From contig RDOB01000004.1 in assembly GCA_011364965.1 (NCBI GenBank), forward strand, positions 1-64,000: a stretch of 64,000 nucleotides of DNA, read 5' to 3'. Every line of letters starts with the position of its first letter. Position 1 is the stretch's first letter. The notes beneath the pieces are model-generated. The model ran no database searches and was not told the origin of the DNA. It saw only the letters and a program-made list of their open reading frames with translations. Position numbers and translations under genes: made by a program. Source of the DNA: Candidatus Heimdallarchaeota archaeon (lineage in GTDB: Archaea > Asgardarchaeota > Heimdallarchaeia > Hodarchaeales > Hodarchaeaceae). Positions 1-8,270 of the stretch are shown in pieces.

Positions 1-1
1 C

Positions 2-862
2 ATTTTTACAGCATATAGTGAAAAATTAAGTCTTACAACTCTCTTCCAAGATGCATTTACCTTGGTATCAGCCTTCAAAGCTCAAGATCAGGATTTATTA
101 GATAACCTAGGACAAAATGATCAGAAGCTGATCCTCCTAGACAATGCATTCTCTATCTTTCGCCTTCTTCCCAAGATATTGTCCTTCGATAGTGATTCTT
201 TACTTCACAGTCCCAAGATCATTGCTATTATGGATAGTACGGAATTTGAGATTTACCGTCGTTTTTGTATAATTCAGGGTGATCGCAGCTACCGATGTTT
301 ACATCGATTTCCACGATTTTCTGACGCTGAGATCGAAAAATTACTCCTAAAGCGCGTTCTTATTTGTAATGATCAAGAGGAATTAGCATCCCACACTAAA
401 ATGCTTATTAGAAACATCGCTCCAATTGCTTCTGGTAATCCTGGATTAGCAATTCGCATTTTGAGTGAAGTTCTTACTTTTACCCAAACCTTAGAAGAAA
501 TTCAATTCTCCTTTGGGCTAGATCCAACGTTGATTAATGACTTTCCTCCTAGCAAAGCTGCTATTTTACGGGAAATTTTGATTCGTGAAGTCCAAAAAAC
601 CGCTCAATTAGTAAAAGATCAAGATTATCTTATTCATAAAGAGCTTACAACCCTTATGAACAAAACTAAGAGTACTATTAGTCACCATTTAGGAGATCTT
701 CTTAATCGTAATTTAATTTATGAGCAACCAACAACACGAGATCGTAGGGTGCGAGCATATCGACCTAATTCTGCGATCTTCGGTATATTAGAACAACTTG
801 CTTTTGAAACATCTTCATTTGATGATATATTTATTTCAACAGAAGGAATAAAACGTGAATAA
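2..862 (+). CDS. AAA/STAND-type ATPase C-terminal part with winged-helix domain (5' partial)
   Basis: The reading frame is open back to the left edge of the window, so the true start and the Walker A region lie upstream; the first internal start is a TTG at 62. What is visible is the second half of a P-loop ATPase of the archaeal ATPase-plus-HTH type: a hydrophobic strand ending LILLDN that resembles a Walker B, a GNPGLAIRIL segment typical of the helical lid after the nucleotide-binding core, and a C-terminal winged helix (about residues 165-235 of the 266 after the TTG) with a TISHHL recognition helix and a basic wing. It probably acts as a DNA-associated switch or regulator. It overlaps the next gene by 8 nt, so the two are likely co-translated. 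Family placement is moderate; target unknown. Confidence 0.6.
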   Translation: MFTAYSEKLSLTTLFQDAFTLVSAFKAQDQDLLDNLGQNDQKLILLDNAFSIFRLLPKILSFDSDSLLHSPKIIAIMDSTEFEIYRRFCIIQGDRSYRCLHRFPRFSDAEIEKLLLKRVLICNDQEELASHTKMLIRNIAPIASGNPGLAIRILSEVLTFTQTLEEIQFSFGLDPTLINDFPPSKAAILREILIREVQKTAQLVKDQDYLIHKELTTLMNKTKSTISHHLGDLLNRNLIYEQPTTRDRRVRAYRPNSAIFGILEQLAFETSSFDDIFISTEGIKRE

Positions 863-1259
863 TAATTCAGACCCAATTGCGTTAGAACAATTGACTATTG
901 AATATTGTCGCCACCGCGGATTAAACTATGAACGTCCGAGGAGGTATGGAGAGAATAAAGTAAATTATTTAATTCCCAATGGCTCGGAAAACGAGAGTAT
1001 TGGTGTTTTAATTAAAGATTGGAAGCGTGCTGTCGGTGTTGATATCATTATTCGAGCTGAACAGGTCATGAAAGCTAGTCGATATATCAACAAGATGTTG
1101 ATCATTTCCAACGTGTTTTCTGACCCTGCGCGATCATTAGCTGAGAAAATTGGTATTTTTCTGTTGACTCGAAACGATTTATTAAAGATCCTGTCTTCAG
1201 ATCTTAGTCAGGCACTGACTGAGAAACAAGAAAATCGGGAGAATGTTTTACTATACTAG
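855..1259 (+). CDS. Mrr-like restriction endonuclease-fold protein
   Basis: A 134-residue protein starting at a GTG inside the end of the preceding ATPase gene. The core GVLIKDWKRAVGVDIIIRAE followed by KMLIISNVFSDPARSLAEK and a strand FLLTRNDLL matches the Mrr-type nuclease fold: beta strand with the catalytic lysine, a helix, then the strand-helix pair where Mrr has its (I/V)TTS-x-F-x-x-x-A motif. The lysine of IKDWK would be the active-site lysine; the acidic metal ligand usually found before it is not obvious, so cleavage activity is uncertain. This KDWKR-SVGV pattern recalls a small archaeal group of Mrr-like proteins of unknown role. Overlap with the ATPase suggests a two-gene DNA-acting unit. 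Confidence 0.6.
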   Translation: MNNNSDPIALEQLTIEYCRHRGLNYERPRRYGENKVNYLIPNGSENESIGVLIKDWKRAVGVDIIIRAEQVMKASRYINKMLIISNVFSDPARSLAEKIGIFLLTRNDLLKILSSDLSQALTEKQENRENVLLY

Positions 1260-1274
1260 CTTTATTTATTAAAT

Positions 1275-1709
1275 TTATTTATCTAGTTTGTAAGTGAGAA
1301 AAGTTAGACTTGGAATTTCCTTCTGTATACGTCTAAAGTGATAAAAATAATAACTATTCCGGGGAGTGAACGTTTCCAATAGATAGGGAGAGTTATCAGT
1401 CATTCCTAAGATCCTTTCAATCGTCCACTTTTCAAAATTGTCTCCCAATAAATAACATAATTCCTTTTGCTTCTGAAATATGAATGGAAGCATGAGCTGG
1501 CCTGCCAGGGGACTTGGAACGTAATTTTGCAAGAACCCTAGATCTTTTTTTAATACAATTGACTTTTCTTCATTAACAAGGTTAATAACAGGATTTATTT
1601 GAAGATCCCTCAATGAAAGTTTACTTTTAGGCAAATTATTTAAGATTTTTTGTTTTTCTGCCTTCCATAATCCATCTAGGATTTTTTGGGACACAATACT
1701 AACCTTCAA
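1275..1709 (-). CDS. DUF61 / UPF0216 family protein
   Basis: A 144-residue protein that converges on the nuclease gene. The stretch KQKILNNLPKSKLSLRDL, then a short strand pair and LKKDLGFLQNYVP followed by LMLPFIF, follows the layout of the archaeal DUF61 family (helix with NxxLPxxRxxLxxLL, then KxELxxLxxxxPxxxxxxLxLPI). The C-terminal third, with YFYHFRRIQKEIPSL, is not typical of the family. No molecular function is established for DUF61. The start is a TTG placed close behind a TATA-like sequence (ATATAAA at about 1714), so the message may have almost no leader. Moderate confidence in the family, none in function. Confidence 0.5.
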   Translation of the reverse strand: MKVSIVSQKILDGLWKAEKQKILNNLPKSKLSLRDLQINPVINLVNEEKSIVLKKDLGFLQNYVPSPLAGQLMLPFIFQKQKELCYLLGDNFEKWTIERILGMTDNSPYLLETFTPRNSYYFYHFRRIQKEIPSLTFLTYKLDK

Positions 1710-1827
1710 TGTTTATATGCAGTTCCTGTTGAAAAATGATTCATATTCTAAAGTTATTATCCTTCGGAGCTGAGCTATGGTTCTGTTGGGTATTTTCGTA
1801 ATTCAGGTTAACAGGATAGAATAAGGA

Positions 1828-3021
1828 ATGTTAGATCTCTCTTTGTCAGAAACTCACATCATGCTACAACAAAGCATTCAAGAATTTGTAGATACAGAAA
1901 TTAGGCCCATTGTAAAAGATTATGATATTAATCAAACCTTTATTCCTCCCTTGAAAAAGATGGCGAAACTGGGGATCTTTGGAGTATGTATTCCTGAAAA
2001 ATATGGCGGATCTGGTCATGATTACCTCGCACTTGCGCTTGTGTGTGAAGAACTCGAGAGAGGGGACAGCTCATTACGAGTTGCAGTTTCTGTTCATACA
2101 GGGTTGGTCTCCTTGGCTATTTTACAATGGGGAACTGAAGCCCAAAAAATACAATTTCTCTCTCCTCTTGCTCGAGGAAAGAAAATTGCCACATTTGGAT
2201 TAACTGAGGCAACTAGTGGTTCAGATGTTGCGGGGTTACAAACAACAGCTTTAAAATCGGGAAACCATTATATATTAAATGGATCGAAGATGTGGATCTC
2301 TTTAGCTGATACTGCTGATGTTTTTCTTATTATTGCTAGGCTAGATCAAGAAAAAAGGGGAACTAGCAATTTAGCAGCTTTTATTGTGGAAAAGGATTTT
2401 AGTGGCGTTTCAACTTCTCAAATAAAAAATAAACTCGGAGTGAGAGGTATGGATACTGGAGAGGTTTATTTGAAAAACGTTCGAGTTCCTTCAACACACT
2501 TACTTGGGAAAGAGGGGGAAGGATTTAAAATAGCAATGTCAGCTCTTGATAATGGTCGCTTTACTGTTGCTGCAGGAGCAGTTGGACTGATTAAAGCTTC
2601 ATTAGAGGAGTCAAAGCGCTATGCTCTCAGCCGTCAGGCCTTTGATCAGGAGATTGGAAGATTCCAATTGATCCAAGAACATCTTGCATATATACAAGCG
2701 GGATATGATGCTTCCCAATTATTAGTCTGGAAAGTAGCTTGGATGAAAAATCAAGGAATTCGTAATACAAGGGAAACTTCCATGGCAAAATGGATTGCTA
2801 CACATTATGCTCTTGACGCAGCGGATCGTGCAATTCAAATTCATGGTGCGTATGGATATACAGCTGATTTTCCTCTAGAAAGACATTGGAGAAACGCGCG
2901 AGGAGCACAAATATATGAAGGAACAAATGAGGTTCAAAAATTAATTCAAGCGTCCTATATCTTAGGATATCGACAGGATAGACCTCTCAGATGTGAGCTC
3001 CCTTCTTATTCAGCGAATTGA
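1828..3021 (+). CDS. Acyl-CoA dehydrogenase
   Basis: A complete 397-residue flavoenzyme of the acyl-CoA dehydrogenase family, introducing the alpha-beta double bond in an acyl-CoA and passing electrons to an electron-transfer flavoprotein. The family signature FGLTEATSGSD lies near residue 128, and the C-terminal QIHGAYGYT and IYEGTNEVQ segments carry the FAD contact and the catalytic glutamate of IYEGT. Length is normal. The ATG follows AAGGA by a few bases. Substrate chain length or branching cannot be read from the sequence. A 3-hydroxyacyl-CoA dehydrogenase lies elsewhere in the window (43399-44244), which together suggest fatty or organic acid oxidation, or butyrate-type metabolism. No co-transcribed ETF gene is present here. 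Confidence 0.92.
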   Translation: MLDLSLSETHIMLQQSIQEFVDTEIRPIVKDYDINQTFIPPLKKMAKLGIFGVCIPEKYGGSGHDYLALALVCEELERGDSSLRVAVSVHTGLVSLAILQWGTEAQKIQFLSPLARGKKIATFGLTEATSGSDVAGLQTTALKSGNHYILNGSKMWISLADTADVFLIIARLDQEKRGTSNLAAFIVEKDFSGVSTSQIKNKLGVRGMDTGEVYLKNVRVPSTHLLGKEGEGFKIAMSALDNGRFTVAAGAVGLIKASLEESKRYALSRQAFDQEIGRFQLIQEHLAYIQAGYDASQLLVWKVAWMKNQGIRNTRETSMAKWIATHYALDAADRAIQIHGAYGYTADFPLERHWRNARGAQIYEGTNEVQKLIQASYILGYRQDRPLRCELPSYSAN

Positions 3022-3039
3022 ATGAATTTGAGTTTAGGA

Positions 3040-3759
3040 TTATCTTCTCCGTCGAAATTTCACTTCTTTCTCTTCAGATAGTTCTTCGGATGATCTCATG
3101 GAATCTGTCAGTTCTCGTAGTTCTTTTAATTGATCTTTTTCCTTCGTGATTCTTTCTTGTCTGCTGAAACTGCTGGAACGCTCTCCAGTCATAGCAGAGC
3201 GCATAGATCGGCTGGATCGATAACTCCAATATCCAAATCCTCCCAATAAGACTAGAGCACCTCCCCCAAGGATGACTAGCGTATCAACACCTCCAATCAG
3301 GGGTTTGGAGCTCGTTGTGGATGTTGTGGAAGTAGTAGTGGTGGTATTGGCTGACGCATCATAGACTATTTCAGTAACTGTAATCCGGAAATATAAATCA
3401 GCGCCATAAAGCTCGTGTGTAGGATCATTGGCATAACCATCAGCTGCGTTGATCTTGAAGGCCTTTGGTTGATTCACTGTTGCCCCAACAATACCTTCCT
3501 TGAATTTTTCTAAGAATCCCGCGTTAGCATCTGGAACTACTTCTAATACGTATGAAGGAACTGCATATCCTGGCCCTAAATATACATTGGATATTGGTCC
3601 CTGTTCTTTCAAATTGGAATAAGCTGAATCGAGGTATAACTCATAATATACATTAACAACGTCACCCCAATTCGCAGTACTAGCTGCAGTGGCATAGATG
3701 CTCACATTCAAATAGAAACTAAGAAGGATTGTGATAAAAACAACTTTTCGGGAAAACAC
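3040..3759 (-). CDS. Secreted, membrane-anchored FKBP-like peptidyl-prolyl isomerase
   Basis: Starts at GTG with an N-terminal signal sequence (residues about 5-26). Residues about 30-130 read as an FKBP/SlyD-type domain: GDVVNVYYELYLD, a short FKEGIVGA segment and a closing LYFRITVTEIVYD strand, with an insert NAADGYAND like the flap of archaeal FKBPs. A Thr/Ser-rich linker (about 138-150) follows, then one membrane helix (about 158-177) and a charged, Arg/Ser-rich tail that would be cytoplasmic. The likely role is folding or isomerisation of exported proteins on the outer face of the membrane. Typical aromatic catalytic residues of FKBP are only partly recognisable, so activity is unproven. 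Confidence 0.65.
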   Translation of the reverse strand: MFSRKVVFITILLSFYLNVSIYATAASTANWGDVVNVYYELYLDSAYSNLKEQGPISNVYLGPGYAVPSYVLEVVPDANAGFLEKFKEGIVGATVNQPKAFKINAADGYANDPTHELYGADLYFRITVTEIVYDASANTTTTTSTTSTTSSKPLIGGVDTLVILGGGALVLLGGFGYWSYRSSRSMRSAMTGERSSSFSRQERITKEKDQLKELRELTDSMRSSEELSEEKEVKFRRRR

Positions 3760-3958
3760 TCTTAATTACCTTGTGTATTCTGATGATGAAGCATATATTA
3801 CTTGACCTTTAATTTCTTCCATATTCACTAAGATAACATAAATGTATAAGAGGATGAAGAGGTAAATCTCACTAAACACTCATGTCGTACACAAAATAAT
3901 GATGGCTTTTTAAGAAAGTATAATAAGTTTGCATTGAGGATTTTGAAATAATCTAAGG

Positions 3959-4486
3959 ATGAAAGGAATGACCAAGCGAAAACGAAAGAGAAAAACGCTC
4001 GAATTGCAACTACCTCTCGAAGAAGGGGTAACATACCTTTTTGAGGATGAAACTATTGCTAAAGCGTATGAAATATTCGTCAATTTCCTTTCAGAAGGGG
4101 GGACTGGACTCTGTATTACACGTACTTACCCTCCACGTGTTTTAAAGCAATATAACTTGGGAAATATACCAATAATATGGTTAACTAAGCAGAAATCTGA
4201 TGAAAATTTAGATCCAGTGCAATTGAGTCTGATTTCACATACAATTCAACAATTTATCTCGAAAGAGGAGGGTAGTATGGTAATTCTAGATGGTGTGGAA
4301 TATTTGATAACTCAAAATGAGTTTAAGCCTGTTCTTCGGTTTATTCAACACATTCGAGATGAAGTATTCACACAGAAAGCTAATCTACTTATTCCGCTTT
4401 CTCCAAATGCACTAGCTACAGCTGAAGTGAAATTATTAGAACGAGATCTAGAGTTATATCATGATGATTCTCACGAGAAGGGTTGA
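3959..4486 (+). CDS. DUF835 domain protein
   Basis: A 175-residue protein with a basic N-terminus followed by a DUF835 domain: GVTYLFEDE, then GLCITRTYPPRVL, IIWLTKQK, a helix with FISKEEGSMVILDGVEYLI and a final VLRFIQHIRDEV helix. DUF835 is an archaeal domain often found next to or fused with sensor and KaiC-like proteins; its biochemical role is not known. The gene ends inside the start region of the KaiC-like ATPase at 4483-4495, and the two form a clear translationally coupled pair, so they probably act together in signal output. Confidence 0.75.
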   Translation: MKGMTKRKRKRKTLELQLPLEEGVTYLFEDETIAKAYEIFVNFLSEGGTGLCITRTYPPRVLKQYNLGNIPIIWLTKQKSDENLDPVQLSLISHTIQQFISKEEGSMVILDGVEYLITQNEFKPVLRFIQHIRDEVFTQKANLLIPLSPNALATAEVKLLERDLELYHDDSHEKG

Positions 4487-4494
4487 GACCCGCT

Positions 4495-5229
4495 ATGTCC
4501 ACAAAGATTGAGCTCATTAAAACTGGTATTGAAGGATTAGACGCCATTTTAGGCGGAGGATTTCCTTTAGGATGGGTTATCGTAGTTGCTGGGGGGCCTG
4601 GAAGCGGAAAAACTACTCTTGCCACTGAATTCGTTGTTCAGGGATGTTTGAAGGGAGAACCTGGAATTTTGGTTACTATGAATGAACCTCGTAACCATGT
4701 TTTAACTACAATGAAAAATTTCGGTTGGGATCTGTTATTTCTTGAACGTGAAGAACTTTTAACTATTCTAGATTATTCTGCAACGAATGTTTTATATTCA
4801 ATTCATAAACAGGGGATGAAAGATGGAGGACCGAGTTTAAATTTCATGATAGACCAATTGCAGGACAAAATTGATAGCACAGGGGCGATCCGTTTGATGA
4901 TAGATCCCTTGAATGCTTTCTCCTTTTTGTTTCATGATAAATTTTCAATGAGAAGAGAACTCCATAAGCTATTTGGTATGCTCGCAGGACGCAAAACTGT
5001 TTCTCTGACTACTTTAGAATTGGGATCGAGTGATGCTCCATTTACAGTAGAAGAATTTCTTGCTTATGGAGTAGTTAGGATTTACAATAAAAAAATCGGA
5101 AGACATCGTGAAAGATCTATTGAAGTGATTAAATTAAGAGGACTTAATCAGGAAAGATCTACCTATCCTTTTGAAATTGGTGCAAATGGATGCCGTGTGT
5201 ATGAAAGTACTGAAACTTTCGATTTCTAG
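4495..5229 (+). CDS. KaiC-like / RecA-superfamily ATPase
   Basis: A single-domain KaiC/RadA-like ATPase: TGIEGLDAILGGGFPLG, Walker A GGPGSGKTT, and a hydrophobic strand ending LMIDPLN as Walker B. Such proteins in archaea are regarded as ATP-driven signalling or switching modules; this one has only one KaiC domain, as is usual outside cyanobacteria. The ATG at 4495 gives a standard N-terminus; a TTG at 4483 overlapping the upstream stop codon is the alternative, adding four residues. The coupling with the DUF835 gene is seen directly; joint function is inference. Confidence 0.85.
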   Translation: MSTKIELIKTGIEGLDAILGGGFPLGWVIVVAGGPGSGKTTLATEFVVQGCLKGEPGILVTMNEPRNHVLTTMKNFGWDLLFLEREELLTILDYSATNVLYSIHKQGMKDGGPSLNFMIDQLQDKIDSTGAIRLMIDPLNAFSFLFHDKFSMRRELHKLFGMLAGRKTVSLTTLELGSSDAPFTVEEFLAYGVVRIYNKKIGRHRERSIEVIKLRGLNQERSTYPFEIGANGCRVYESTETFDF

Positions 5230-5252
5230 AAAGAAATGCTAGTCTAAAAATG

Positions 5253-6557
5253 CTAGTTCATCGAATGAGAAAATGAAATTTTTAGTTTCACTTCATAAAA
5301 TTGTAAACAGATTTGTCCATTTTGTAGATTAATTTCGATTTCTCCTTGATTGATCCAGATCCAAATTAATTCAGCTGTAGCAATGGGGAAGATGTTAACA
5401 GAAATTGGAATTTCAACCAATTCATGATAGTCTACCTGTGTTGTGACATTGGAACTACCATTTCCAACTACCTGAAGTTCATCGCCACCCAGTTTGTGTG
5501 AAAAATCAAAAGAGATTGCCCAAGGTTCTCCCATTGTAGGTGTAATATTATAACCCCACAGTGGTTCTCCTTGAAGCCCAATGTCTATATCAAAGGCAAT
5601 TGTACTCCCTTCTATTGCGAGATTTCGTATTCCTAAAATTTCAAGACTCGGTTCAAATCCGTTTTTCATATTAGGACCGTCATCTAAAGAAATTGTGATC
5701 AAATTTTGTCCGATGGCAAGTGTAACTGAAAAATCTGTAACCTCAAGTGTTGGTATTCCATCATTTAAGACCTGTTCGAATAACCAAGATAGTTCGGACT
5801 CCCCACTTTCGAATTGTATATCTATTGAAGACTTTTGTGTTGCTATTATTAAATTAGTCATATTTACTGTTCCTAGAATACCAAAATTAGGCGTAAAAAC
5901 GTCAAAACTTATTTTGGTGAGATTAAAATCAATTAAATGAGGATTAAAAGTTTCAATAGTGATTTCCAGTATATTTCCTGGATAAACTGGATGCATATCT
6001 ATTATTTTCAATGAAGGGAAGAAAGATACTTCTATTTTGTCAGATTCTATCTCAAACGATGAAGAAAATCCAAATAAAAAAATAAGTTCTCCTTTCAATG
6101 AAAAATTATCTCCTTCTGCCAATCTTGTTATTAAATTTTGAATATCTGATGTTATAAACTGAAAAGAGATGTTAACTACTTTTTGATTGGATTTTATATT
6201 AGTTATTGACTCTGTTGTGCCCTCAGCAATTATTTTCTCCATTCCTTGAGTGTGATCAATAATTTTACATTTGATTTGTCTGATTTGTATATCGAAGAAA
6301 GATGGAGTAGATAATTCTAGGGATATATCAGCTTTAATAGAATTATTTTCCAATTCTGTTATTTGAAATTCTGTTAATTCGAAATTAGGAAATGATGCGA
6401 GAGAAGTAAGATAATTGATGAGAATTAAGCCTGCAAACGAAAATAGGAAAATTAAGGTAATTATTACAACAGAGAATCCCCTGTGAGTAAAGAGGAATAT
6501 TTGAATTAATTTTAATTTGCCTTTTATCGAAGTAGGAATCATTGTTTTACGATCCAA
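5253..6557 (-). CDS. Membrane-anchored protein with LEA14/WHy-like beta-sandwich repeats
   Basis: A 434-residue protein with one N-terminal membrane helix (about residues 29-52) and a long, mostly beta, extracytoplasmic part. At least three segments share a pattern of PSL(K/E)I(I/L)...(P/N)GN..E(I/F)DI...NP or LQGEPL, recalling the LEA14/water-stress (WHy) beta-sandwich found in archaeal cell-surface proteins. N-glycosylation-like NxT/NxS sites are frequent, as expected of an exposed protein. I do not recognise a specific function. Its gene is alone between two plus-strand genes, with a weakly TATA-like upstream region. Confidence 0.45.
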   Translation of the reverse strand: MDRKTMIPTSIKGKLKLIQIFLFTHRGFSVVIITLIFLFSFAGLILINYLTSLASFPNFELTEFQITELENNSIKADISLELSTPSFFDIQIRQIKCKIIDHTQGMEKIIAEGTTESITNIKSNQKVVNISFQFITSDIQNLITRLAEGDNFSLKGELIFLFGFSSSFEIESDKIEVSFFPSLKIIDMHPVYPGNILEITIETFNPHLIDFNLTKISFDVFTPNFGILGTVNMTNLIIATQKSSIDIQFESGESELSWLFEQVLNDGIPTLEVTDFSVTLAIGQNLITISLDDGPNMKNGFEPSLEILGIRNLAIEGSTIAFDIDIGLQGEPLWGYNITPTMGEPWAISFDFSHKLGGDELQVVGNGSSNVTTQVDYHELVEIPISVNIFPIATAELIWIWINQGEIEINLQNGQICLQFYEVKLKISFSHSMN

Positions 6558-6702
6558 ATTCTCTAAGTAATTTCAAGTTCATTGAATTTGTTCCGATACC
6601 AATTATATACAAAATATTTTTTAATTGTTATAGCATTATTCTCATTTAGTTTTCACGGTTTAAAATTGTTATCTAATAAACTATTCCAAAAGAGGTGAAA
6701 AT

Positions 6703-7485
6703 ATGGATAATGAATCATCATCAGAATTAGTTCTGCGATCGGATCCAGATAAGACTATTTGTGAATGTACGACTGAAATATCTCCTGATTGGATCGTAGT
6801 AGGATTTCCTGGACATGGATTAGTAGGTAATATTGCAGCAAAACACATAATTAAAGAACTTAATTTAAAATGGATTGGCTCTATACGTTCTCCATTGATT
6901 CCGCCTGTTTCAGTATTTATTGACGGAGTACTAGCATACCCTTACCGAATTTATGGATGTAAAGAAAGGAGAATTGTTGTTTTAATTGGAGAGGCTCCCT
7001 GTCCACCGCAAGCATATTACTATATGGCACATGCTACACTTTCTTGGGCAAAATCTATAGGAACGAAACAGGTCGTGTGCCTTGATGGTTTTATGGCAGA
7101 TCCTCGGGAAGGAAAAACAGATGGGGTCTTTTTAGTTGCAGAACCCGAGCTTTATGAAGGGGATAATGAATTAACTCGTTTAGGATTTCCTAAACCGCAT
7201 ACTGGATTCATTTCTGGACTTTCTGGAGCAATTATGAATGAAGCATTACTTACTTCGATTCAAGGTTATTCGCTGCTTGTACCTCTAACCAACCCCTATC
7301 CAGATCCAGGAGGAGCTGCCTTACTTATAGAGGCATTAAATAAAATAAAAGGGCTTGAAATTGACACAACGCCTCTACTAGAAGACGCAGAAAGAATCCA
7401 AAAATCTTTACTTGAACTAGCAGAAAAGAATCAAGCAATTTCCCAAGGAGAGGTATTAACTCCAAGTAAAGGATTATATGTCTAA
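6703..7485 (+). CDS. PAC2 family protein (proteasome assembly chaperone-like)
   Basis: A 260-residue PAC2-domain protein. The N-terminal DWIVVGFPGHGLVGNIAAKHII is the family hallmark (GF-PGxGxVGxxAAxxLI), followed by RSPLIPPVSVFIDGV and a segment with IGEAPCPPQAYY. The C-terminal half has the GLSG, LVPLTNPYPDPGGAALLIEALNKI block of archaeal homologues and ends in a helical tail. Eukaryotic PAC2 helps assemble 20S proteasome alpha rings; archaeal homologues are of uncertain role, perhaps proteasome-related. The ATG follows AGAGGTG closely. Nothing in the direct neighbourhood confirms a proteasome link, though Cdc48 lies 12 kb away. Confidence 0.85.
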   Translation: MDNESSSELVLRSDPDKTICECTTEISPDWIVVGFPGHGLVGNIAAKHIIKELNLKWIGSIRSPLIPPVSVFIDGVLAYPYRIYGCKERRIVVLIGEAPCPPQAYYYMAHATLSWAKSIGTKQVVCLDGFMADPREGKTDGVFLVAEPELYEGDNELTRLGFPKPHTGFISGLSGAIMNEALLTSIQGYSLLVPLTNPYPDPGGAALLIEALNKIKGLEIDTTPLLEDAERIQKSLLELAEKNQAISQGEVLTPSKGLYV

Positions 7486-7501
7486 ACTATAGTAGTAATT
7501 C

Positions 7502-8011
7502 TTACTTCGAGACTCTCCAATCAAGTAAAAGATCCCAGTTATCAAAGAAAGGCATTAGAGCTTTTGAAATCTTATTAGTATATTTTGCTTTGACCCCTTT
7601 TTTGATAAGTTCCATATCTTCGATAGGGAGGGAGAGAATCCATTTATCTTCCTTAATTTCCATTTTGTGTTTTTTTGTAAGACTCAGGAATTCAGTTGAT
7701 GAAATGACAAAATGGTGTTTTTGCATACTTCCTTCTTCATCTGGAAGTCTTATAGCTAATATGATGAAGCTTTCATTACTCATGAAAAATGAGATCTCTA
7801 ATTCCCATGTAACATCTACTTCAGTTTTATGGGGACTGCAAACCTTAATGTCTGCATACCGTACTAAATCCCCGTTCTCAGACCGTATTACCATATCCAC
7901 TTTTCCTGAACTTGCATACGGACTGAATGACTCAACACCCATTTGATACAAAATAATCTGAGTATCTAATTCGTCAAGACCCTCTAATGAGAATTCTTCT
8001 CCTGGTTCCAT
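7502..8011 (-). CDS. Predicted PD-(D/E)xK nuclease-fold protein
   Basis: A 169-residue protein with the core arrangement of PD-(D/E)xK nucleases: an N-terminal helix (LDELDTQIILYQMG), a strand with an acidic residue (GKVDMVIRSE), a second strand YADIKVCS containing a D-I-K that fits the (D/E)xK motif, and then a helix and the strand FIILAIRL. It resembles small archaeal and bacterial proteins that recognise or cut DNA; no partner is encoded next to it. The gene converges with the PAC2 gene, leaving 16 nt between them. The fold call is inference from motif order. Confidence 0.5.
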   Translation of the reverse strand: MEPGEEFSLEGLDELDTQIILYQMGVESFSPYASSGKVDMVIRSENGDLVRYADIKVCSPHKTEVDVTWELEISFFMSNESFIILAIRLPDEEGSMQKHHFVISSTEFLSLTKKHKMEIKEDKWILSLPIEDMELIKKGVKAKYTNKISKALMPFFDNWDLLLDWRVSK

Positions 8012-8270
8012 TAATTTTTGACCCCGAGCTGACCCTAAGTGAAATTATTTACTCTGTTCTTTATCAGGTATGGATGTTCATGAGCTAGATAATTTATCCT
8101 TATGTCAAAAATTATCATGATTTGTCTAATAAAAAGGTTTTGAAATTTATTTCAAGAAGAGTAAATTCCGCTTTATTTATCTAACCATTCAAATCTAGCA
8201 ATTTGGGGAGAACCTAATGTAAAATTTTCACCCTAACCATTTTGCCAATCAATTCTAGCTCTACCATTTA

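Noticed and set aside
3828-4034. 68-codon minus-strand frame upstream of the DUF835 gene
   Set aside because: Overlaps the start of the DUF835 gene and has no start signal or recognisable domain.
5649-5659. GGTTCAAATCC, resembling a tRNA T-loop
   Set aside because: It lies inside a protein gene and no acceptor stem, anticodon arm or D-arm can be built around it.
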